Shown piece after piece: positions 8,749 to 15,642 of a stretch of 64,000 bases of DNA (within the stretch, counting starts at the first letter, position 1; every line of letters begins with the position of its first letter). Below the pieces are notes generated by a model. That model was not told the origin of the DNA. It ran no database searches and saw only the letters and a program-made list of their open reading frames with translations. The stretch is from JAGLOK01 sp963677605 (lineage in GTDB: Bacteria; Bacillota; Clostridia; Christensenellales; UMGS416). Both the position numbers and the translations under genes were made by a program. The DNA is taken from positions 682,001-746,000 of the forward strand of contig CAXXDX010000007.1 of assembly GCA_963677605.2 (NCBI GenBank), read 5' to 3'.

Positions 8749-8775
8749 AAAAAAGCGCTTTAAGCGCTTTTTTTA
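8749..8775. terminator. Bidirectional terminator between dnaB and the EAL gene
   Basis: A perfect inverted repeat, AAAAAAGCGCTT / AAGCGCTTTTTT, with runs of A and T at both sides. It overlaps the stop codon of the convergent EAL gene. Confidence 0.85.
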
Positions 8776-9975
8776 TGCCAGAAAGTCAATACAAAGAATA
8801 TTGGTTTTTCCTTTGTTGTTTTTGTATAAAACAGTTAAGGTTATGCACATATTGCCCGTTGCCATGGACATGTATTTATCCGAAATATAATTTTTGTTGT
8901 TGTTATTTACTAAATGATAGTAATATCCCTTAAGCGAGTGGTCTGTGCCTTTTTGTGCGGGCAGAAAGAGGATGTTGCGGCTTTTAAACTGATAGCCCGG
9001 TTTAAAGACAGTGTCGCTTATCTGTATTCCGCTTTCATTTAATATATACATGCACTCAATGTCAGCTTCGTTGACTATTCTTATACTGAGGATTTTTTCA
9101 ACTTCATCATCAGGGAGGCCTTCAAGTCCGCAGACTACGGACGAAGATATGCAATTGAGTTTTTTTATAAGATTTTTCTTTGATTCGTTTTTCTGTTTCA
9201 TTCCAAGTTTATAGGAGCCTATAAAGCTTGTAATCATTTCGTCAACAGGTTCTGAGATAAACTCGCTTAACGGTTTTGAGAAATAGTATCCCTGAATCAT
9301 GTCTGCTCCCAATTCAGTCGCAAGGATTGACTCTGATTCGTTTTCCGTGCCTTCAGCCACAACAAGAGAGCCTGTGTTTGAAGCCAGCTCAACAAGAGAT
9401 TTAAAAACCTCCATTTTGTAGTGGTCATTATCCATATTGGTCAGTATAAACCTGTCGATCTTTATTATATCCGGGCCTAAAAGAGGTATTCTGTTAAGGT
9501 TTGAAAAACCTGCGCCCACATCGTCCATAGATATTATAAACCCATATTCTCTGTATCTTTCAACAAAAGAAGTAAGCGCCGTTATGTCTTTTATGTGGGA
9601 TTCGTTTATTTCTATAACAATATCGCTTGGATTTATTCCGATGTCCAAAACTCTCTCAATAAGATGGTTGGACATTGCGACTTTATCTAAAATAGAGCTT
9701 TCTATATTAAGAAAAAGCAAAATATTGCTATGCTTTTTTTTAATTTCTTTAAAGTGCAAAAGTGCGCTCTCCCGGCACATTCTGTCAAGCTCTATAAGGT
9801 CATCCGATCTTTCCGCTGCGTATTTAAACATCTGAAGCGGCGATATCATCTCTTTGGTTATTGTATCGTATCCCCTTGAAAGGGCTTCGATGCCTATAAT
9901 TGATTTCTTTTTTATTGAGATTATCGGTTGAAAATGAGTAACTATCTCAATGTTTTTAAGTTTTTGGTGAACCAT
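8773..9975 (-). CDS. EAL-domain cyclic di-GMP phosphodiesterase with C-terminal sensor domain
   Basis: A 400-residue cytoplasmic protein. The EAL domain (about 10-245) keeps the catalytic set: EAL (30-32), Asn90, Glu122, Asp151-Asp152 in MDDVGAG, Lys172 in IKID, Glu208 in VAEGTE and Gln228 in QGYYF, so it should hydrolyse c-di-GMP. Residues about 260-400 resemble a PAS/Cache-like sensor, with a GYYYHL...YISDKYMSMATGNMCITL pattern as in YkuI-type proteins. The start has only a distant GAGGG (13 nt), which is repeated in the leader (GAGGGTATA twice). Upstream is a perfect promoter followed at once by a terminator hairpin, so expression may depend on read-through. Confidence 0.9.
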   Translation of the reverse strand: MVHQKLKNIEIVTHFQPIISIKKKSIIGIEALSRGYDTITKEMISPLQMFKYAAERSDDLIELDRMCRESALLHFKEIKKKHSNILLFLNIESSILDKVAMSNHLIERVLDIGINPSDIVIEINESHIKDITALTSFVERYREYGFIISMDDVGAGFSNLNRIPLLGPDIIKIDRFILTNMDNDHYKMEVFKSLVELASNTGSLVVAEGTENESESILATELGADMIQGYYFSKPLSEFISEPVDEMITSFIGSYKLGMKQKNESKKNLIKKLNCISSSVVCGLEGLPDDEVEKILSIRIVNEADIECMYILNESGIQISDTVFKPGYQFKSRNILFLPAQKGTDHSLKGYYYHLVNNNNKNYISDKYMSMATGNMCITLTVLYKNNKGKTNILCIDFLA

Positions 9976-10009
9976 TTTTTTATCTATACCCTCTATACCC
10001 TCGTTAATA

Positions 10010-10049
10010 TAAAAAAAGGCAACACCGCTTTAAAAAGCGTCGTTGCCTT
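10010..10049 (-). terminator. Terminator hairpin in the EAL-gene leader
   Basis: On the minus strand AAGGCAAC...GTTGCCTT encloses GCTTT/AAAGC with one A-G mismatch, about a 16-bp stem, followed by seven or more Ts. It begins only a few nucleotides after the predicted start of transcription at about 10053. Confidence 0.85.
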
Positions 10050-10053
10050 AGAC
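10012..10053 (-). ncRNA. Predicted short terminated leader RNA (about 42-44 nt)
   Basis: Transcription from the consensus promoter should start near 10053 and stop in the T tract near 10010, giving an RNA that is essentially a single hairpin. It may be an attenuated leader of the EAL gene or an independent small RNA. I recognise no riboswitch family in so short a sequence. Confidence 0.45.
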
Positions 10054-10059
10054 TTCAAC

Positions 10060-10088
10060 ATTATAAGTGCTGTTGTGCAATATGTCAA
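10060..10088 (-). promoter_or_regulatory. Perfect-consensus sigma-A promoter upstream of the EAL gene
   Basis: Minus strand TTGACA (10083-10088) and TATAAT (10060-10065) with a 17-bp spacer. This is a full consensus match and points at the terminator hairpin and the EAL gene. Confidence 0.85.
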
Positions 10089-10176
10089 TTTTCTTTAAGA
10101 AATAATTGGATTATTTCAGTTTTTTACTAATAATTCTCTCTGTTGTTGTGTATTTTATAATTTTTATTGTGTTATT

Positions 10177-11605
10177 TTAATTACCGAATGTTATTTCTAT
10201 TTCAATTGCATCACCCGGTGCATCCAAAACTTTGATAACCGTCCCCGTTTTCCGTTTCAAACTCATCAATATCATTTGAAGCAAAATAATGGTTATAATC
10301 CGGATTGTCATAGTCAAGCGATTCTTCAAACAAATCTCTGTTTCCTTCAGCTTCCATCAGGATGACGCCTCTGTTTCGGTCATCATTGTTTATGTCGTTG
10401 TTATAAATACTGTCTTCGGTTACCACGCTGTCATTAATGTACCATATTGCAATCCCGCCGTGGTCCATATATTCGGATATTCCTGCTCCATATCTTTTAA
10501 AATCTACGTTTTCTATTAGGTAATAACCTTTGCCGTCATCAATTTTAATTACATTATAATTATTTGTAGATTGTCCGTAAAGTGTGTAAGTACCGTCTTC
10601 GTCTACATCCTGAGGCTCTATAAACCCTACATACATTCTGCTCCAGGCTATCATCGGCGAGGGTGTTTCGCCCAGCCTTTCGCCTGATTTTCTGTTGTTA
10701 TTTCCTTCGCTCATAAGTGAATGAAAGCCCAGTCCGATGGATGAATAATCAGTGTCGTACAGATCGGGAAGTCCAAGAACATGCGCTGTTTCGTGGCAGG
10801 CAACGCCTATTGTTATGATTTCGCTTCTGCCGTTTTCGCTCATGTCCAGCTCGCCAAACAGAATATAATCGCCAACTCCCACGCCGTCAATATCTGTGTA
10901 ATAATCTTCATTTATGCAAATGCCTGAAACCTGATTTTCGCCATATGAATAATCGTTTTCTTCGTAACCTGCTGCTATCATTGTTATAGACAGTTCGCTT
11001 GCCAACACATTTCCGTCACTATTTTTGTCGTACTGGCTGAAGTCTATATAAGGATCGATTTCTTCAAGCATTTCCTGGAATATCTCAGTCAGTTCGTCAT
11101 AATCGCTGTCTGAGCTTTCTGATGTTAGATTGGGATGACGTCTGGAGATTGTGACTTCGATAACTCCGTTGTTTTTGCTGCCATATGATTCTTTTGCTGG
11201 GACTATTTCAAAATCACCCTTGGACATATCGACAAAATAACTTTTAACGCTGTTGCCGCTTCCAAAATAAAAATCTGCCCAGTCACTTTCTTCGGTTTCA
11301 AGCTTCTGGTCATCAAAGTTTAAAAGAACGATAAGATTTACAAGAGAATCTGTTGCAGTGCCTGATGTAATCTGAGAGCTTGATGTATTGTCTTTGTCAT
11401 AATCTTCGTTTGATTCATTATCATCATAGTACTCATCATCATCGTCATAGTCTTCTTCGTCGTCATAATCGTCGTAATACATATCATCATCATAGTCATC
11501 GTAATAGAAAAACTCATCATAAATAAACAGTCCCACGAAAAACAGGACAGTTAAAACAACAAGCACTACTATTATGATAATTAATATTTTCCAGAATTTT
11601 TTCAT
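10177..11605 (-). CDS. M6-like metalloprotease domain protein, membrane anchored, frameshifted near the 3' end
   Basis: Zinc protease of the immune-inhibitor-A/M6 type, anchored by one N-terminal membrane segment and facing outward. The zinc site HETAHVLGLPD lies at about residues 271-281 and LPDLYD follows it. An EF-hand-like calcium loop (DKNSDGNVLASEL) precedes it, and residues about 33-75 are a low-complexity Asp/Tyr stretch. I start at the ATG at 11605 (GGGAG 8 nt upstream); a TTG lies five codons earlier. As written the frame ends at 10211. Dropping one C from the plus-strand CCCC run at 10243-10246 gives a tail reading TVIKVLDAPGDAIEIEITF and a stop at 10177. Substrate unknown. Confidence 0.82.
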
Positions 11606-11812
11606 TAGTGCATCTCCCAAAGTGTTTTTAACTTAATTTAAATATTATACTATCTTATATAATGTTTTACATTACTTTTTAAACAGTGTTTGTGAAGAAA
11701 ATGCTTATAGCAGAAAAATATTATAATCAAATGTAGTATTAGGCAATATACTGGGAAATATTAAATGAAAACTTAAATTATTATGAAAAACATATAATGC
11801 GGTCGGCAATAC

Positions 11813-12583
11813 CTACGCGCTTTTTATAGTTTCTTTCCTGAATTCTTTGTTCATTTGGTAGCATTGATAGCCCAGCCTGTTTTTTCCGCTGTTTTTAGCC
11901 TCATATAAGGCTTCATCTGCTCGGATAAGATATTCATCAGGAAGCATGCTGCACTGCTTAAAATAAGCAAGACCGACGCTTGTTGTAAAAGAAATCTTCT
12001 GGGATTCAAATTCTATCTTTACATTCAGCTCCTGCAAAAGCCTTTGCGACACTGAGATCGCTTCATCACAAGTGATGTCCCACAATAAGATGAGAAACTC
12101 CTCTCCTCCGAAACGGCAGATAAGGTCGCTTTTTTTTATGTTTTTTCTTAGAATGTCGGCAACAGATGAGATTGCTTTATCCCCGGCGAAATGCCCGTAA
12201 CGGTCATTGATGGACTTGAAATTATCTATATCCATCATAATAAGTGCCATAGTAAGGTCGTTTTTTTCTATTGTCTTTATTTTATTTATGTATAAGTCGA
12301 AAAAAGTATGGCGGTTTAATAAGCCCGTAAGAGCATCTTTTTTGAGGCACTCAATAAGCTCGAAGTTTTCGATTATAACCTTTCGGTAAAAGTACACTAC
12401 TGGAAGACTAACGAGTGCTGATATAATAAGAGCGGGTATGACAATAATATTAGAAGCCTGCAGAAGTGTGCTGCCTGTCGCATTTATTATAAGCGGTGTA
12501 AATGAAAAGGCAAAAAGCCCGCTTGATAGGGCTACAATAAGAACAATGATTGCAGCCGGTGTCTTGCGCATAAAATTTTTCAT
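11813..12583 (-). CDS. Membrane-bound diguanylate cyclase (GGDEF domain)
   Basis: A 256-residue protein with two membrane segments (about 11-32 and 44-66) and a C-terminal GGDEF domain (about 80-245). The active-site loop is RFGGEEF (157-163) and the MDIDNFKSINDRYGH segment supplies the metal and substrate residues, so it should make cyclic di-GMP. The product-inhibition RxxD motif five residues before the loop is absent (KKSD), so feedback inhibition is unlikely. AGGAG precedes the ATG. It stands alone, between the metalloprotease gene and tRNA-Thr. No periplasmic sensor domain is visible; the two segments are joined by a very short loop. Confidence 0.93.
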   Translation of the reverse strand: MKNFMRKTPAAIIVLIVALSSGLFAFSFTPLIINATGSTLLQASNIIVIPALIISALVSLPVVYFYRKVIIENFELIECLKKDALTGLLNRHTFFDLYINKIKTIEKNDLTMALIMMDIDNFKSINDRYGHFAGDKAISSVADILRKNIKKSDLICRFGGEEFLILLWDITCDEAISVSQRLLQELNVKIEFESQKISFTTSVGLAYFKQCSMLPDEYLIRADEALYEAKNSGKNRLGYQCYQMNKEFRKETIKSA

Positions 12584-12714
12584 GGCGACTCCTAAATTTT
12601 ATTTTATGTGCAATCATATGTTTATTATCTGAATTGAATTTCATTGTATCCCGAAATGCAAAATTTTGCAAATAATTAGTGTTAATTTTAAAAGCACGGG
12701 ATTTTTTGGTTCGG

Positions 12715-12771
12715 AGTTTGGAAATTGTAAGACACTCGATGACAAACGAAGTTTGGAAATCGAAAAACACT
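12715..12771. repeat. Two 22-bp direct repeats downstream of tRNA-Thr
   Basis: AGTTTGGAAATTGTAAGACACT-like sequence at 12715-12736 recurs with three changes at 12750-12771, a 35-bp period. It lies just outside the tRNA terminator. No function assigned. Confidence 0.5.
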
Positions 12772-12791
12772 ACCTATATAGGTAGTGTTTT
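12763..12791 (-). terminator. Terminator of tRNA-Thr
   Basis: Perfect inverted repeat AAAACACTACC / GGTAGTGTTTT around TATATA, ending in five Ts on the minus strand, four bases after the encoded CCA. Confidence 0.88.
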
Positions 12792-12794
12792 CTT

Positions 12795-12870
12795 TGGAGC
12801 CGCTAATCGGATTTGAACCGATGACCCCCACCTTACCATGGTGGTGCTCTACCTGCTGAGCTATAGCGGC
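12795..12870 (-). tRNA. tRNA-Thr (anticodon GGT)
   Basis: The minus strand folds into a cloverleaf: acceptor GCCGCTA/TAGCGGC, D arm GCTC/GAGC, anticodon stem CCACC/GGTGG with loop ATGGTAA (anticodon GGT, complement of plus 12835-12837), and T arm ATCGG/CCGAT with loop TTCAAAT. The 3' CCA is encoded at 12795-12797. It has its own promoter and terminator and so is a single-gene transcript. Confidence 0.95.
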
Positions 12871-12885
12871 GCATAGGCATAGCCT

Positions 12886-12914
12886 AGTATACAAAATTAT
12901 GATAAGTTTTGCAA
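12886..12914 (-). promoter_or_regulatory. Promoter of tRNA-Thr
   Basis: Minus strand TTGCAA (12909-12914), 17-bp spacer, TATACT (12886-12891), about 16 bp before the tRNA 5' end. It lies between the tRNA and the 3' end of the response regulator gene. Confidence 0.72.
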
Positions 12915-12928
12915 TATAAGAATTTCTT

Positions 12929-13621
12929 TTACGAGAAATAATTTTCCCCGCCCATAGTCTCCGTGTCAAACAGTTTATATCCCTCTCCGCGGTAGGTGTG
13001 AATCTCAAGGGGAATGTTGTTGTTTGAAAGGAGTGCGCGAAGCGACATGATGTGTACATCCAAAGTTCTTGTGGCGCCAGCTTCCTCATAACCCCATACT
13101 GCAGAAAGAAGCCGCTGTCTTGAAATAACTCGGTTTAAGTGCTTTGCAAGGTAAAACAGTAGTTTTATTTCAAGGGGTTTGAGCTTGAAGCTTTCATCTC
13201 CGTAAGTTACTGTATAATTGTCGATATCAATCCTCAGCCGGCTGAACCAGACAACGCCTTTAAACCTTGTTCTTATAATATTGAGGTTTATCATTTTAGC
13301 CAGATATTCAGGCATTTTTTCTAATTCAAAATCCTTTTTTTCCATAATAAAATCAGCTCCTCCTGGCGGTGAGCAGTTTTCGCACAGCACATATGTGCAG
13401 GGGATTGTGGAAAAAAGGCGTATAGAGTCGATAACATGGGCTAATCCGGAGTCAACAAACACAGCGTCCACCTGTTTTGTAATCAGTATCTGGACGGAGT
13501 TATATGCCGACATTGAAGTGTATACCAGCACTTCCTTTTTTGTAAGCTCGGCCTTCATAGCCTCCAGCATAACAGAGTTGCTTGAAATGAGGAGTATGGA
13601 TTTTTGATCGATATTGCTCAT
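12929..13621 (-). CDS. Orphan OmpR-type response regulator with a degenerate receiver
   Basis: A 230-residue protein. The C-terminal winged helix (about 125-225) is typical of the OmpR/PhoB DNA-binding family, with KPLEIKLLFYLAKH and TRTLDVHIMSLRALL motifs. The N-terminal receiver-like domain has lost the acidic magnesium pair: ILLISSN stands where ILVVDDD is usual, although an Asp in FVDSG and a Lys near MEKK remain near the expected sites. It therefore probably works without classical phosphorylation. AAGG precedes the ATG. No histidine kinase is adjacent; the neighbours are tRNA-Thr and a divergent CapA gene. Target genes unknown. Confidence 0.87.
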   Translation of the reverse strand: MSNIDQKSILLISSNSVMLEAMKAELTKKEVLVYTSMSAYNSVQILITKQVDAVFVDSGLAHVIDSIRLFSTIPCTYVLCENCSPPGGADFIMEKKDFELEKMPEYLAKMINLNIIRTRFKGVVWFSRLRIDIDNYTVTYGDESFKLKPLEIKLLFYLAKHLNRVISRQRLLSAVWGYEEAGATRTLDVHIMSLRALLSNNNIPLEIHTYRGEGYKLFDTETMGGENYFS

Positions 13622-13714
13622 AGTTACCTTCTAACTATAGTATCTAGTAAAAATGCTATGAAGTCAAGAAATGCGGATAACATTAATACAAAAATTTAAC
13701 AAAATAAATAGCGG

Positions 13715-13743
13715 TTGTTTTTAAAATTTTAAGAGCATATAAT
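13715..13743 (+). promoter_or_regulatory. Promoter of the CapA gene, giving a leaderless transcript
   Basis: TTGTTT (13715-13720), 17-bp spacer, TATAAT (13738-13743). Six bases later is the ATG at 13750, exactly where transcription should start. No ribosome site can fit. Confidence 0.7.
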
Positions 13744-13749
13744 ATATGC

Positions 13750-14850
13750 ATGCGAAAAACAGGTTTAAAAATTGCAGCGTTTCTGGTTTCGGTTATTGCG
13801 GTTAGTGTGTTTTGTTTTACTGAAAATACATTTGCCGAGGAAGATACCGAAACAGAAATACTTCTTACGTTCGGAGGAGATGTAACCTTCGGATATAAAA
13901 ATGATGAAGAACACAAGGACTCCCAGCCATATTTTCTTGAGCAGAATGGGATGGACTATTCCATAATATTTAAAAATGTCTATGACATCTTTTCAAATGA
14001 TGACTTAACCATGGTTAATCTTGAAACGACAATAACCGATGCCACCCGACATCTTGATAAGACATATTATTTCAGAGCGCCATATGAATATGTGAATATC
14101 TTGACTGAAGGTTCGATTGAGGCTGTATCTGTTGCAAACAACCACTCTAAAGATTATCTTGAGCAGGGAAGAGAAGATACAATACGCACTCTCTATGAAA
14201 ACGATATTTTGGTTGCAGGCGAAAACTATGCAGCGAGTGTAGAGATCAAAGGAATCAAAGTCGGTATTTTGGCCTATGTTACATTCCAGACGGGTTTTAA
14301 TTATAAGTCTGCCATTGAGCGCGATATATCATATATGAACAGAACGCACGATGTTGTAATAGTATCTATGCACTGGGGGCAGGAGCTGGACTATGAAGCA
14401 AACGGAGGCGACATAAAGCTTGCCCATAAAATGATAGATGCGGGAGCTGACCTAATAATCGGGCATCATCCGCATGTTATACAGGGAATTGAAAATTACA
14501 ACGGGAAATATATAGTATACTCTCTTGGCAACTGTTCGTTCGCCGGAAGTTCCAACCCGACAAATGACGACATACTTCTATTCCAGCAGAAATTTAAGAT
14601 GACAAAAGACGGCGTGGTGCCTTCGGATGCAAGGATAATTCCGTGCAGAGTGTCGTCTCAGGAACATAAAAACGACTTCATGCCCACTCCTTTTGAGGGC
14701 GATGAAGCCGATCGTGTTATAAACCGTGTGTTGAATTTTTCGGAAAATCTCGAATACGGTCTTGTCGAGCTTTCGACAGACTGGATAGAAGATCCTTATA
14801 CAAGAAAAGAATATCGCCTTGATAAGCAGAATGAGGACAATAACGGTTAA
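13750..14850 (+). CDS. CapA family (PGA-cap) metallophosphatase-like protein
   Basis: A 366-residue secreted or membrane-tethered protein: a signal-like N-terminus (MRKTGLKIAAFLVSVIAVSV, then Ala-Glu at about residue 30), then the CapA domain with FGGDVTFGY, TMVNLETT, SVANNHSKDY, SMHWGQELDY and GHHPHVIQG, which form the calcineurin-like metal site. CapA proteins act in poly-gamma-glutamate or capsule assembly in some species, but many homologues are unassigned. The ATG lies at the predicted transcription start, so the mRNA would be leaderless. Its stop shares the TTAA at 14847-14850 with the convergent GNAT gene. A second CapA gene lies at 35720. Confidence 0.9.
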   Translation: MRKTGLKIAAFLVSVIAVSVFCFTENTFAEEDTETEILLTFGGDVTFGYKNDEEHKDSQPYFLEQNGMDYSIIFKNVYDIFSNDDLTMVNLETTITDATRHLDKTYYFRAPYEYVNILTEGSIEAVSVANNHSKDYLEQGREDTIRTLYENDILVAGENYAASVEIKGIKVGILAYVTFQTGFNYKSAIERDISYMNRTHDVVIVSMHWGQELDYEANGGDIKLAHKMIDAGADLIIGHHPHVIQGIENYNGKYIVYSLGNCSFAGSSNPTNDDILLFQQKFKMTKDGVVPSDARIIPCRVSSQEHKNDFMPTPFEGDEADRVINRVLNFSENLEYGLVELSTDWIEDPYTRKEYRLDKQNEDNNG

Positions 14851-15344
14851 CCGCATCCTCCGCATCCGCCGGAATCTCCGCAGCCGGAACATCCCGAGCA
14901 CCCGGATTCGATAGGGGAGTTTTCTTTTTTAAGCACCATGGGTATGGTTTTTTCGCCGTTGCGGTCGGTGTATTCCTCACCGCACACTTCAAAGTTTAAC
15001 TTTTCATAAAATCCCACTGCGCAGCTTCTGGAGTTAACATATATTTCGTCAGCTATCAGCTGGAATCCGCGGTCGATTAAAAGCCTTACCACAAGGTCGC
15101 CAAGATGCTTGCCGCGCACTCTGCTGTCTACGCAGATCATGCCTATCATGAATTTTCCGTCCATGTCGTAAATGCGTCCTGCAGCATAATTTTCGCCGTT
15201 TTCGCCAACCAGTATGTGCAGTGCGAATTCATCTTCTTCGTCAGCGATGATGTCGTGTCCCAGTTCGTTGCGGAACACATTCATCCTGACTTTCATTACT
15301 TCACTTAAATTTTCACGTCCGAAGACCCATTTTGTTTCAATCAT
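14847..15344 (-). CDS. GNAT family N-acetyltransferase with a Cys/Gly-rich C-terminal tail
   Basis: A 165-residue acetyl-CoA-dependent acetyltransferase; the acetyl-CoA loop reads VDSRVRGKHLGDLVVRLL and the final beta strands SCAVGFYEKLNFEVCGEEY. The fold ends near residue 140 and the last about 20 residues are a Cys/Gly/Ser tail with six Cys in CxxC- and CxG-type spacing (for example SGCSGCGDSGGCGGCG), which suggests metal binding. There is no ribosome site: the ATG lies 2 bp from the 17-bp palindrome and 7 nt from a -10 element. It shares its TTAA stop with the convergent CapA gene. Acceptor substrate unknown. Confidence 0.88.
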   Translation of the reverse strand: MIETKWVFGRENLSEVMKVRMNVFRNELGHDIIADEEDEFALHILVGENGENYAAGRIYDMDGKFMIGMICVDSRVRGKHLGDLVVRLLIDRGFQLIADEIYVNSRSCAVGFYEKLNFEVCGEEYTDRNGEKTIPMVLKKENSPIESGCSGCSGCGDSGGCGGCG

Positions 15345-15642
15345 GTGATATATGATATATCATGCAGTTGTTTATTTCAATATTTATGTTTGAATAATGT
15401 TTAGCAAGAAACGTATTGATTGAGGACAATAATTTCACAACGTGGCGGTGAGGGAGGGTAGAATAACTAACCGCTTCGTGTACAATTTACCTTTACATTC
15501 CCAAAATCTCTTGCGGATATACCGTCGCCGTTTAATCTTTCCTGTCCCGATAACCAACCAGCGGCTCGGCGACTTGCGGGGGCGTGCGCCCCCGTACCCC
15601 GTTTCGCCTGTCGGCGATAAATCCAAACTATCCTTTTCTGCC
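15345..15642. other. Non-coding left flank of the repeat array
   Basis: After the GNAT promoter no credible gene is seen up to 15642. Bases 15577-15594 form a very GC-rich inverted repeat, CGGGGGCG-TG-CGCCCCCG, unlike the AT-rich surroundings, next to further GC-rich short repeats (CGGCGA / TCGGCGA). This looks like a different repeat module adjoining the array. Confidence 0.6.
15346..15380 (-). promoter_or_regulatory. Promoter and palindrome at the GNAT start codon
   Basis: Minus strand TTGAAA (15375-15380), 17-bp spacer, TATCAT (15352-15357); the ATG begins 7 nt after the -10. A perfect 17-bp palindrome, TGATATAT-G-ATATATCA (15346-15362), covers the -10 and the start region and could be an operator. 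Confidence 0.6.

Noticed and set aside
9976..10176. Cyclic di-GMP riboswitch before the EAL gene.
   Set aside because: The leader before the terminator is about 42 nt and lacks the conserved core sequences of both known classes.
12715..12771. Start of a CRISPR array from the two 22-bp direct repeats.
   Set aside because: Only two copies with mismatches; no third unit follows.
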